Assembly: GCA_022497155.1 (NCBI GenBank)
Contig: MU385738.1
Location: 1-64,000 of the forward strand
DNA: 64,000 nt
Direction of reading: 5' to 3'
Origin: Whalleya microplaca
Lineage: Eukaryota > Ascomycota > Sordariomycetes > Xylariales > Xylariaceae
This document shows, in pieces, positions 11,909 to 21,528 of this stretch (positions are counted from its first letter, which is position 1; each line of letters opens with the position of its first letter). The position numbers and the translations under genes were made by a program. A model generated the notes under the pieces. The model did not search any database and had not been told where the DNA came from. It saw nothing but the letters and a program-made list of their open reading frames with translations.

Positions 11909-13474
11909 ATGTCAACAGACGACATTGAACTTCGCATGGCTTCTCCGCCCGATAAAGGCCAAGTCCTTACGGATCACTCGGGTGGCAACCATTTTTACTA
12001 CTCCGACGATGAGACTTTACGACGTCTAGGTAAACGCCCATTGCTCATTCGTAGCTTTGGATTCATGTCTAGTCTCGGTTTATCTTGCTCGGCTCTCTGC
12101 TCTTGGGAGGGTGCTCTGGTGTCTTCTGTCCCGAGTCTCCTTGTCGGAGGGCCAGCCGCCGTGGTTTGGTCATTTTTGATAGCCTGGGTGGGAATCACTT
12201 CAGTTTACGCTGTAATAGCTGAATTAGCATCCGTAGCGCCGACTGCGGGTGGGCAGTGTAAGTAAACCTTTCCCCGTTTGTCTCTAACTTTTTCCCGACT
12301 TGAATAGTTGCAGGGCGCACATCATGTCTTTTCTCTATGGAATGACATTGTTACAGTTGAGATCATACTAAAGTCATTCTTATTGTAGATCACTGGGTCT
12401 CTATGATGGCACCGAAGTCGTACGCTAATTTCCTCGCCTACCTTACTGGCTGGCTTACCACACTCGCATGGCAAGCTACAGCCATCACAACTAGCTACTT
12501 AAGCGCAACTATTCTTCAAGGAATCATCGTTTTAGCAAACCCTGCTTATATACCATTGCCGTGGCATACGGTCCTTCTTATGTGGGCTGTTGTATCGTTC
12601 GCCAGCACGGTCAACTTCGTAGGCCGCATATTAGCCAAGTTCGAAGGCTTGATCCTGATATTACACCTTGTCGGGTTTTTCGGGATATTGGTGCCCCTGG
12701 TTTATTTTTCACCTCATAATAATGCTGATTCTGTTTTTGCTACCCTCTATAATAACGGGGGTTGGCCTGGGGATGGATTGGCGTTTTTAGTTGGCATACC
12801 CTCTATCGCCAGTATCTTGGTAGGCGCTGACTGTGCTGTTCATATGTCTGAGGAGATACAGTCTGCTGCTACGGTTGTTCCTAAAGCATTACTCAGCACG
12901 ATTTTCATTAATGGATGCCTAGCCTTCGCCACGATAATTAGTTTACTATTTTGCCTCACCGATATATCTTCGGCACTGGAAGCTGCGGACACCATGTTTT
13001 ACCCATTTCTCCAGGTATTTCAATCGGGTGTCAAATCAACAACAGGTAAATAACTGCTTCGTATATGGTCATGGGCCTTCCATTAAACAAATATTATAGG
13101 CGCATGCATCATGGCAGGTGTTGTGCTCGTATTAGCGATCGCCAGCAGCATTGGTGTCTATGCGACGACATCCCGAATGGTATGGTCATTCGCAAGAGAT
13201 AAAGGCTTGCCATTTAGCAAACAATTAGTCAAGGTAAGCATTATGAGTTCCACTGTTTCCTGTATATGCTATCTAACAAGGACTAGCTTACGCAGAGCTC
13301 TTCACTGCCTCTATATGCCATCGCCACTACGATGGGAGCCACAGTCCTACTCTCCCTGATTGTCCTCGGCTCTAGTGCTGCACTGTCCGCCTTGCTCTCG
13401 CTAATCGTTTCTTCACTATACTCATCCTACTTGATTGTCTGCGGCCTACTTCTTTGGCGTCGTTGCACCGGGTA

Positions 13475-13528
13475 CCATAGATCCCGAGGTCACGGGCCAC
13501 CCCTAGTGGCGGGACCGCAAAAATCAAC
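13475..13528 (+). repeat. Left terminal inverted repeat of the permease insertion
   Basis: 54 bp of GC-rich sequence, inverted at 14585-14638 with five differences. Positions 5, 7 and 53 are A here and G in the other copy; position 26 is C here and T there; position 35 is a transversion. Core shared words are TCCCGAGGTCACGGGCCA and GGGACCGCAAAAATCA. The permease frame reads through it and terminates just beyond. Confidence 0.9.
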
Positions 13529-14584
13529 GGTTTATATATAAAAGTCACCATTTTTAACAATTTATTATAAGCTATATATATAATTTAAAATTAAGCGGCT
13601 ATTTATATTATTTATTTTAATAGTTAATATATATTATAAAAAATATAAAAAAATAATTAATAGATTATATTAAGTTTATATAATTAAATAAAGTTAATAA
13701 AATTAATAAAAAATAAAAATAAAAGTTTAATTTTAAATAGTAAATTAAAGAAAAATCGTAAAATTATAAGGTCTTTTTATTAATATAAAATTAAGTAATA
13801 ACTATAATAAAAGAATTTTTTAAAATTTCTAGATATTTTATTTTGCTATATAATTTTAAATATTATAAATAATATTTATTATATAAAATATTTATATTTA
13901 ACGTTAATTTTAAAAATAAAGAAAAATCGGAAAAAATAATTTTAAAATTATATTAAGCTATATAAATATAAAATAATATTATTTTTAAAACAAATTTTAA
14001 ATCCGAGTTATATTAAAGCGTATATAAAAAATGTCTTAAAAGTGGAGTAAAAATGGAGACTTTTTACTATAGGAAAAATACCGAAAAACTTTAAACTTTA
14101 ATATAAAATTACCTACATAAAATTTTTAACTTTTTTTTTTAATTTATATTATTTTCACTATAATATATTTAATATAAATTACCTTTTATTAAACATTATT
14201 TTATTTTATTTTTAAATTTTAATATTAAAGTCGATTTATTTAATATATTTATAATATTATATTTTATTAAAAATATTATAAATATATAAAATTATTTTAT
14301 ATCTTTATTAAATATATATATAAATATATTTAAAAATATTTATTATTATTTTTTTAATTTTACTTTCGATTTAATATATATTATTTAGTATAATAATTTT
14401 TATATATTAAAATTTCTTATTTTTAAATATATTTAAAAAATATATATAATTTTTTAAAATTTCCAACCTTATTTTTCAATTACTATTCTACCATTAAAAT
14501 ATCTATATTTAAAGTATCAGATTTATATCTAGTAAAGTGAAGTTATAATAGCTTGTGAAAAACGGTAAGTTTTGTATAGAAATG

Positions 14585-14638
14585 GCTGATTTTTGCGGTC
14601 CCGGCACTAGGGATGGCCCGTGACCTCGGGACCCATGG
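14585..14638 (-). repeat. Right terminal inverted repeat of the permease insertion
   Basis: The inverted counterpart of 13475-13528, followed directly by the TA duplication and then by the in-frame continuation of the permease exon. Confidence 0.9.
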
Positions 14639-14917
14639 TATTTCCGACCTTATTCGGCGGGTTCAAGTGATGAACATGACGGTCTCAGCTGGGGTCCATG
14701 GAGGGTACCTGAGCCGATTGGAACAATAAATAATTTATTCGCCTGTGTGTATACTATATTCATGCTCTTCTGGTCATTCTGGCCCCAGACAAGCATGCCC
14801 ACTGCCGAATCTTTCAACTGGAGTGTTCTGGTGTTTGGCGCTGTTGTTCTTTTTAGCGTCGTTTGGTATGCCGTACGAGCTAAAACTTACTTTAAGGGGC
14901 CGATCAAGGAGGTCTGA

Positions 14918-16802
14918 ATATCAATCGCAGGAGCAGATTGCAGGCCGATCATCTAACTTCACAAACTTGATTCGTTTCCACAAAATACCTATACCTCTAC
15001 AATAGGTAGAACTAAAGCCTTGGATAGCTGAAGACTATGTTGTTGTTATTGCAGTAAGCTCCTCTTACTTAATAGGGGCACATTAGCCAAGAAGCTGGGA
15101 GCAGGAATGCTTAGTCTTGCGGTTCTAGTTGTGTTTATGAGGTACACCCTCCGTCAGATTCTATAGACCATGAAATCAACAAGAAAATAACCACTTTATA
15201 CGATCAGTTTTACCTTCATTAGATCTCTGAATGCAACAGTTGTCGCAAAAGTTCCATATAACTACAATAGTCAAGCAGTCTATGTCATAAATAGTCGCTT
15301 AAGGTTGGATGATGCTACGAGTGAATGGTTATGTTCAGTACATAATTACTGTAATTATTTACATACGTTAGCTATTTCGTTTCCTCACGCCTTAGGCCCT
15401 CACACATGGCCTGCTTAGGTAGTAGTAAATACTTTTGATAAGCAAAGGAGGTTTTCTTGGGCATAGCTCCTTGAGCTATTAGCTGACCTTTTGCTCCTCA
15501 GTTTATTATTTGGTAGTAATACACACCACCTATTACTCATATGCGCCGTCCATTTTGAGTGCCGTCACACCTCCTGCCTTGCGCTGTTGCAATAAAATTA
15601 CTAATTTCATCATTGGATCATGCGTGTACCGCCGCCGTGTAGGAGGTTCCGCAGAAGATCCTCGTCTCCCTAGCTTTTGTAACGAAGCCGCTACCACAGG
15701 TCTTGGTAAGCTTTCTACTTCTGCCAAGTATTGTGGCTAAGTTTGTAGTTGGTAGCTGTTGTAGAACGTTAGGAAAAATTATGCCTTGAAATGGTGCTGG
15801 AATTAGCGGCCTCTACTGGTACTCGTATATACATATTAGTGTAAAAGCATTTACTCGCCACTTTGTACGTGTTTTGGAAGAAGTGGTCAGAATTGCAGCG
15901 GATGATTGCTTGATGATTGCTTGATGTCACCCCTCCAATATCAGATTTGAAACTGATGGGCGAAAATGATTTGGAGATGCCAGCTGACTGTATTTGGGGG
16001 CGACAAGCTGCATTGCCTACCACCATTTGCATATCTAGTCGCATTATGGAACGCTTTCTCTCTCTCTCATCTCCAAGTCTTCAAGCCGTCGACCACCAGT
16101 ATTTCATGACCAATTCAGTGCTCACTGTTGTCAAGACTCAATTTTTTGCCCAAATATTTCTACAGAATGGGCACAAGCCCATCAAAGGTAGTGACTAGCT
16201 GTTTTGGGCATCGTGCATTTGTGTACGATGCGACTAAAGAGTCTTATGCCATCAAAGCAGATGCTAGAGTCAGAACAGGCAAGAACAGCAATCGAAATAG
16301 AAATGGTACTGTACTGACAAGTTTGATTACTAGATTACGATGCCTACTACTCGTTCGACCTTCCCCCTCGCTTGAAGAACCGTAGCGATAGTTGGGATCT
16401 ATTCCTGGACAAGGCCAACGCTCTAGCAGCTAGACCAGAGAATCCACCCAAAGAGGGAACTTACGTTGCAGGGCTAAAACTAGACAAGATGAACGGTTGG
16501 GGGAAACTCCTGCGCAGGACTGGGGCTTTGAATACTGGTTACATCCTGAGACCGTAGCGTGCGGCTCTCTCGCGAACAGAGAGGAAAGCTGTCAGAAAAA
16601 CCCATTGCTTAACCAACAACCATCAACAACACTATCGGCTTCGATTCGAACATATGGCTATCCGGTAAAGTCTTGGAAACCACATACCATCCCTATAGTG
16701 ACGCAACACGTCAACATTAAGAGAGAACAATAACTTACTTACTACCAAAGACCGCCAAACGCTGCCGCGAAATGGAATGGATCGCCTTACGCTCATTATA
16801 TC
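14918..16802. other. Gene-poor sequence with possible coding relics
   Basis: The 3' region of the permease followed by about 1.8 kb without an intact gene. The composition is normal and not RIP-mutated. A 13-bp direct duplication occurs at 15901-15926. The only stretch that resembles protein-coding DNA is at 16330-16557. I see no tRNA or rRNA gene. Confidence 0.4.
16330..16557 (+). pseudogene. Possible exon of an unrecognised gene, or a gene remnant
   Basis: One frame is open for about 75 codons from a CTAG acceptor-like site near 16332 to a stop at 16557. It has a natural-looking composition (YDAYYSFDLPPRL, SWDLFLDKANALAARP, GLKLDKMNGWGK). I do not recognise the family. I could not find a partner exon with a matching phase upstream: the best GTAGTG donor at about 16187 gives the wrong phase. 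A decayed fragment is more likely than a live gene. Confidence 0.25.
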
Positions 16803-16807
16803 ATTGT

Positions 16808-16868
16808 TGTCGCGGGATATATCAGGCGTTATTGCTGTGCTAGCAATAACGGCGTCGTTTTTGCGACA
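16808..16868 (+). repeat. 5' LTR (61 bp)
   Basis: Starts TGTCGC and ends GCGACA, so the tips are a 6-bp inverted repeat. It contains an internal hairpin, GTTATTGCT pairing with AGCAATAAC. All 61 bases are identical to 17150-17210. Similarity stops exactly at both ends. Confidence 0.9.
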
Positions 16869-16888
16869 GTTATGAGCCCGGTTCGCGC
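16869..16888 (+). other. Putative primer-binding site (initiator tRNA-Met 5' half)
   Basis: The first 11 bases after the LTR, GTTATGAGCCC, are the reverse complement of GGGCUCAUAAC, the anticodon-stem/loop sequence of yeast and other fungal initiator tRNA-Met. The following GGTTCGCGC still resembles the complement of its GCGCG stretch. It abuts the LTR with no spacer, as in copia. Confidence 0.7.
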
Positions 16889-17149
16889 ATGGGTCCGTTG
16901 CGTTCAATAAGCAATTACGCTAACACTCGTATCAAACATGTTCCCTGTACGAGACGACCTTACCGGAAGCTCAGGGTTCGATGCTAGTTTGTAGCGATGG
17001 TTTTCCGTACATTTAGATCGGGCTAGTGGCGCGGCTGTTGGATCAGGGTATATACTCCACCTATTAAGCCAGCCGTAATAGGGTTGTCCCGCTGGTAAAG
17101 AGACCGCGAGGATTCAGATTCAGCCCATTGAGCCAAAATCTGGGGGGTG

Positions 17150-17210
17150 TGTCGCGGGATATATCAGGCGTTATTGCTGTGCTAGCAATAACGGCGTCGT
17201 TTTTGCGACA
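17150..17210 (+). repeat. 3' LTR (61 bp)
   Basis: Identical to the 5' LTR. It is preceded by a purine tract ending GGGGGGTG and followed directly by the target duplication ATTGT. Confidence 0.9.
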
Positions 17211-17215
17211 ATTGT

Positions 17216-17608
17216 GGTATACCTATAAAACAGTATCCATCGCTACGAAATATATATTAAAGGGTTAGCACTTAAAAGCTATATACACTCGCATATTATA
17301 ACGATATATATCGACTTTCGTTTATTAAATTTATCTTACATTATGATATAAATATTTGTAGGGAGTGCTGGAAGGATGCGCGTCATTAGGCCGAGCAAAG
17401 CTCTCGAGGCATATGAAACTCAATAATTGGACAAGACGCGCCTAGATTTCATAAAGTATTCAGTCAACCATCTACCTAATGGCTCATCTCTAGCATCTAA
17501 TTGTACATTCTGATCTTAGCCAAAAGACGGACCGGATAGGGTAATCTAGCTCATAAGACTAAGTTACTGACCTTGGAACCCCTTGTTCCGTGCCTAGCAT
17601 GGCCAAAT
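17216..17608. other. Spacer between the miniature retroelement and the Clr5-ankyrin gene
   Basis: The first part is AT-rich. The right part should contain the 3' untranslated region of the ankyrin gene on the minus strand and includes a U2-like fragment. No open frame of note. Confidence 0.4.
17511..17527 (-). ncRNA. U2 snRNA-like fragment
   Basis: The minus strand reads TCTTTTGGCTAAGATCA, which matches the strongly conserved 5' stem-loop I region of U2 snRNA (CUUUUGGCUAAGAUCA). A match of this length is very unlikely by chance in 64 kb. Downstream the similarity fades: the branch-point-pairing GUAGUA element is not present (GAATGTACAATTAG instead), and an Sm site cannot be placed. It is therefore probably a truncated pseudogene-like fragment, not a working U2 gene. 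Confidence 0.4.
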
Positions 17609-20600
17609 CTATGCACTATGTCCGGCAGATGTCTTCATCAATTCCTTTATCTGATCACTGCAGCCGAGGTGCCCATTGCGTTCTGCAAGCCGTATGGCCT
17701 TTTGACATTGTTTGTCATCGAAGGGGCGACCGTTAGCATTCCAGAGGAACTGTATCATGTCGAGGCGGCCGTTCTCAGCAGCACCCTCTAGGGGCCATCG
17801 TCCATGTACTCCCAGCGGCGGCGGTACATCTAGTTGAGCCCCGTGTTCTATCAACGCCCTAGCCATCTCGCAGTTGCCCCAGATAGCTGCGAACTGCAGT
17901 GCAGTAGCTCCCTCAAACCTTGCGGGTGCAGCGTTGACGTCGGCACCTTTTTCTAGTAGTAAAAGGACGATCTCAAGGTTATTTACTTCGGCGGCTTTCT
18001 GGAGAGGAGTCTGTACTATACCGAAGCGCGCCGGCTCATTTACTTCAGCGCCATGTTGAATAAGAAGCTGAATTGTCTCTGTGCTTTCCATCTCGATAGC
18101 GTCTAAAAGAGCGGTTGTCCTGATGTGCCCACCCGTTTTCGTGATTCTATTGACATCACTCCCAGCATTAAGCAATCTCTTAATAAGATGTATATTAGGA
18201 TACTTTATCTCAGGATACTTTCGCTCAGGATACTTTCGCCCAGGATACTTTAGGTTAGGAAACTGTAGCTCAGGATTGTATCGGGGGTTGATTGCCATGT
18301 TAAGGAGAGGCTCTTTTGGTTTGGTTCCTTCGAGGATATCTCCATATACAAGATTGAAGTCGAAGAATATATCCAGCAATTCGGAGTTTTGTGGATTAAC
18401 ACGAATTATCTCGGTGATAATGGTCTGGCCATATCCAGAACGTCCTCGTGGATAAGCTTTCCGATATTGCTCCAGAAGCGGCTTGATCATTGAAGGATGA
18501 CGATATACAGCTAGCTCCAGTAAGTGATCATCATCCGGTCTGGCACCATGATCGATCAATCTGTCAAGCGCCTCTATATTTTCACACTCTATCGCACATT
18601 CGAGCGCGTATGTCATCCAAAAATTGTCACCTAAACGAGATTCTAAAAACCCCCATAAGAAGCCAAGGCGTATGGTATCGAGTGATAGTTTCCAAAGGCG
18701 ACATGAGGTGGAAATTGTGGAAGGGTAGGCTTGCCATAGGTCGCTCAAGAATGAATCATCGGCATATTTCATGGTGGCTTGCATCAACAATCCTTCAGCA
18801 AGCCTGAGTGGCAGTCCTCGTGCTCCGGGATTAACCCCAGATTCAATCATAGCTCTCACGAAGTCTGGTCTCTTCTTCTCTAATACAACAGATACTAGCA
18901 AAGCCGAGCATTCGAATGCCTTTCGACCAGAGGCTGCGGCCAAGAGTTTCCAAGCAATGTCATCGAAATCGCTAGTCAAAGCAGCCCTCAGGGGAGCATT
19001 CGTATCAAATTCCCAATCATCCAAAAAATCGAAATCAGGGTCGAGGTCCAATATCTTGGTTGCATATTCTAGATTTCCTGCTTTGAGGGCCACAGTGAGT
19101 GCTCGACCGTATTCGTGGCTGCCTTGGAGACGATTGAACACACCCCTTTCTTCTAGGGAGCGTAGCCAGTCTTGGTCTCCAGACTTCAGAGCGGCGATGA
19201 CATATTCGGTCCCCGTATACAAGTCTGGATTCATCCGAAGGATCAAGTCAATTATCGCTCGGTTCCCAGTTCTTGTTGCGAGTTGTAATGTTTTGTCCGG
19301 AAACGATGTATATGGAAACATGATTCCCACCAGTTCTTGATATCCACGCTCCACAGCCTTGTTCAAAGCATCACTAATCGATAGATGACATTGGTTCAAG
19401 CACAGGTCGCCACCTAATTCTCGGCACTTTTCTATGATAAGCTTAATCAGGCTTGTCGCATACTCCTTTTCAAGGTTCTCGACAATTCTTTTGAGAATTT
19501 TCTCTCCCGAAATGAGTTCTTGAGGTGCCTGGGAAGCATACATCTTGATGAGACGAATTGCAAAACGTGGGTCAGCAAAAACATCAAGTACATCAGCGAT
19601 AAGTTCTAGCGATATAGTGACTTTGGCCTTCAAAAAGGCATCGACTAGATTCAAGAACTCGTCGTCAATGGTTGATTTTGTATCCTGACGACGAAGTAGA
19701 AGTTTTAGTACACTGAAATGATTGCGCCGTGAATAGGTCTTGTTCACGTTGGCGTTCTGGCTAATGAGAAGCCTGAGAACTCCAAAGGATCCCATTATAG
19801 TAGCCTTTTCAAATGGTGTGTATCTTTCTCCGGAATAGAAACATATAGTGTCATTTGCATCAATCAATTTACTGTGATCAAGTAAGTACTTGACGATGTC
19901 AACGTTATCGGCCTCTATGGCCGCTTGAAAGATGTTCTCAGTAAGCGATTTGGCCACAGGACTCGAATTAGAGACGAGAAACTCGATCATCCATAATTGG
20001 ATGGCCTGGTGTCTATTCAGAAATCTTAGAACACCAGCGGCTGGTATGTTCTCGAGGCCTGTAAATCCATTCATGACTAACGCCATCAGCCTGCTGTAAA
20101 AACGAGCTTCAGAGGCAACATTGTTCGGCAGAATGTCAAAAACACTCTGTTCTTCTCCGACTAAGGACTCTATCGAGAGAAGGACTTTGAGAGGTAGCGG
20201 AAAGGCTTCAGGGGATCGTTCCATGTTGGCTCCTGGCCTGATTGTCTTGACGGATTCATTTATATCAGACCAGAACTGGTCGGCCAGACCCCAACTGCCA
20301 GACCTCGACACGTTGCGGTGAGCAGAAGCAGTGCTGAAGATATCTATCAAAAAATGAGCCCGTCAGCTTTGGTTGGATGCGCGATATAGATAATATATTC
20401 CAGGAAAGCCTGTCTCTAATTACCTTTTACAATTGTTGCAACAATCTCAGCAGAAGGTAGCGGCTGCATCAATTGGTCCCTTTGCAAAATCTGCCTGTGC
20501 ATAGGGGCAATATAAGGCGGACTTGGAGATGCGACGGCCGCTGAAGAGAGATACGAAATCGATTGCGCCGCTGTATCAAGCGATGCGTTAACAATTCGTG

Positions 20601-21528
20601 AGGACAACCCATGAGGAGATTGCGTCCCAACAATATCCATAGTAGGCCTAGGTGAAAAGTGTAAAGCCGAAAACTGGACAGAGAAGGGCGCATTGCTGAG
20701 GGATAGACATGGCGATAAGGCCAACTCGTCGCTTTGCTGCGCTGGCAGGTTAAAATTGACCAATTTCATTGGATCAATACTGTCCATATTAGGGTTGAAA
20801 AGCTCAGGGTTTCCGTAGGATGACATGCCCATAGTCCCATTAGTCGATCCAAAGAATGGTATATCCCGATCATGGCCAAAGTCATCTTCCTCATGGCTGG
20901 CTGTGCTCATGGTTCCAATATCGAATCCAGCGCTTGCTAGGGAAGCTTCAGATGCGATCCTCTCAACAGGCGTATGTCTACATGCGGTTGAGACAGGGGG
21001 TCCCGTGTTTCCCGTGTTTCTCTGGGCTACATCATCGTTATCACATGGAACTACGAAGATGCAAGATCAGTCAGTCTGAGGAGGGTAGAAACATATCTTG
21101 ATAACAGCACGAACCTGAAACATCTGCCGGAGGCATTTTCGGTGCATAGCGACGCAAGGCTTTGTTGAGCCTAGAGTTCGAGATCACCCTATCTGAGAGA
21201 ATGACGGGAGCTGCTTCTCCCTGCTGCCTTTCCTGGATAATTTCGGCCCATTGACTTCGCTTCATATTTTTGCGCACCTTCCATACCCTAAATTGCTTCT
21301 CGTATTGAGCTATACTTGCGACGTGTTAATCGAGTAGTTTAATGACTCGCTGAACTCAATACCAAGGCATACTCACGTGGCGGTGAAGCCTTTTTTCGCC
21401 ATCGTCTCGATAACACCATCAGAGCCAACAAGATTATACCCACGATCAAGATATAACTCGACGATTTGATCCTTGTGGTCTGCCCATTCTTTCTGAGAGA
21501 TTCGTCGAGTTGTAGATGAGATAGGCAT
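17609..21528 (-). CDS. Clr5-domain ankyrin-repeat protein
   Basis: Four exons, complement(17609..20343, 20424..21050, 21115..21314, 21377..21528), give 1237 residues; introns are 80, 64 and 62 bp. The N-terminus (about 12-66: W-DHK-QI-LYL, TMAKKGF-A, QYEKQF-VWK-RKN) is a Clr5 domain, a fungal DNA-binding-like module named after a Schizosaccharomyces pombe silencing factor. A low-complexity linker of about 250 residues follows. The rest is helical-repeat sequence, with clear ankyrin repeats in the last ~250 residues (for example TPLQKAAEVNNLEIVLLLLEKGADVN). A KYPxx minisatellite lies between repeats. Proteins of this architecture are numerous in Pezizomycotina and mostly uncharacterised; roles in nuclear regulation or self/non-self responses have been suggested. 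Splicing of exon 1 to 2 recreates the ATIAQYEK core, supporting the start. There is no sign of decay. Confidence 0.85.
18198..18272 (-). repeat. 15-bp in-frame minisatellite in the ankyrin gene
   Basis: Five 15-bp units of the type GGATACTTTCGCTCA on the + strand encode four clean Lys-Tyr-Pro-x-x pentapeptides plus a degenerate unit on the coding strand. The period keeps the frame, so copy number can vary without breaking the protein. Confidence 0.85.

Larger units (their letters stand above)
13475..14638. mobile_element. TIR element (1164 bp) with TA target duplication, inside the permease gene
   Basis: The left end starts CCATAGATCCCGAGG and the right end, read inward on the minus strand, CCATGGGTCCCGAGG. 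The inverted repeats extend 54 bp with 49 matches. The element is flanked by TA at 13473-13474 and 14639-14640, consistent with the Tc1/mariner/pogo group or a related miniature element. The interior of about 1.05 kb is extraordinarily AT-rich (some 60-base lines contain only one to three G or C) with no open frame, while the TIRs are GC-rich. No transposase can be recognised. It is either a hyper-mutated relic or a non-autonomous, naturally AT-rich element. Confidence 0.88.
11909..14917 (+). pseudogene. APC-superfamily amino acid/GABA/choline-type permease, split by a transposon
   Basis: Exons 11909..12257, 12389..13045, 13100..13233 and 13296..13474 continue at 14641..14917. The introns (131, 54, 62 bp) start GTAAGT, GTAAAT and GTAAGC. 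The family signature GGQYHWVSMMAP appears only across intron 1. Without the insertion the frame encodes 531 residues, the normal length of fungal GABA/choline-type permeases, with about 12 helices and ends GPWRVP, LFWSFWP and YFKGPIKEV. A 1164-bp TIR element lies within exon 4 at codon TAT. Removing it and one TA restores the frame with no other stop. As it stands, translation runs into the left TIR and stops at 13541, giving 461 residues without the last two helices. The substrate cannot be determined. Both flanking parts are otherwise intact, so the break looks recent, or the sequenced strain is one allele of a polymorphism. Confidence 0.88.
16808..17210 (+). mobile_element. Miniature LTR retroelement (TRIM/SMART-like, copia-type priming), 403 bp
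   Basis: Two identical 61-bp direct repeats (16808-16868, 17150-17210) begin TG and end CA. They enclose 281 bp without coding capacity. The unit is flanked by the 5-bp duplication ATTGT (16803-16807 and 17211-17215). Directly after the left repeat lies GTTATGAGCCC, the complement of the anticodon region (GGGCUCAUAAC) of fungal initiator tRNA-Met. This is the priming mode of copia-type elements that use a 5' half-tRNA. A G-rich purine tract (six Gs) ends two bases before the right repeat. All hallmarks of a non-autonomous LTR element are therefore present. No gag or pol is encoded, so movement must have depended on another element's proteins. Perfect LTR identity and an intact duplication suggest recent insertion. 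Confidence 0.85.

Noticed and set aside
13475..14638. The TIR element as an introner-like, spliceable intron in the permease
   Set aside because: A GT is available at the left edge (GG|GTACC) but the right edge reads CCATG|GTATTTC, with no AG acceptor that restores the frame. The nearest AG (CACTAG) leads into TGA.
14745..15005. 86-codon + frame overlapping the permease tail
   Set aside because: Out of frame with the conserved permease C-terminus (LFWSFWP, YFKGPIKEV), which is the real coding sequence there.
16960..17000. Pol III B-box-like GTTCGATGC inside the miniature retroelement
   Set aside because: No matching A-box or foldable arms, so probably chance.
16808..17210. The two 61-bp repeats as independent MITEs with TGTCGC inverted ends
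   Set aside because: The individual copies have no target duplications, whereas the pair together is flanked by ATTGT and encloses a primer site and purine tract, which fits one LTR element.
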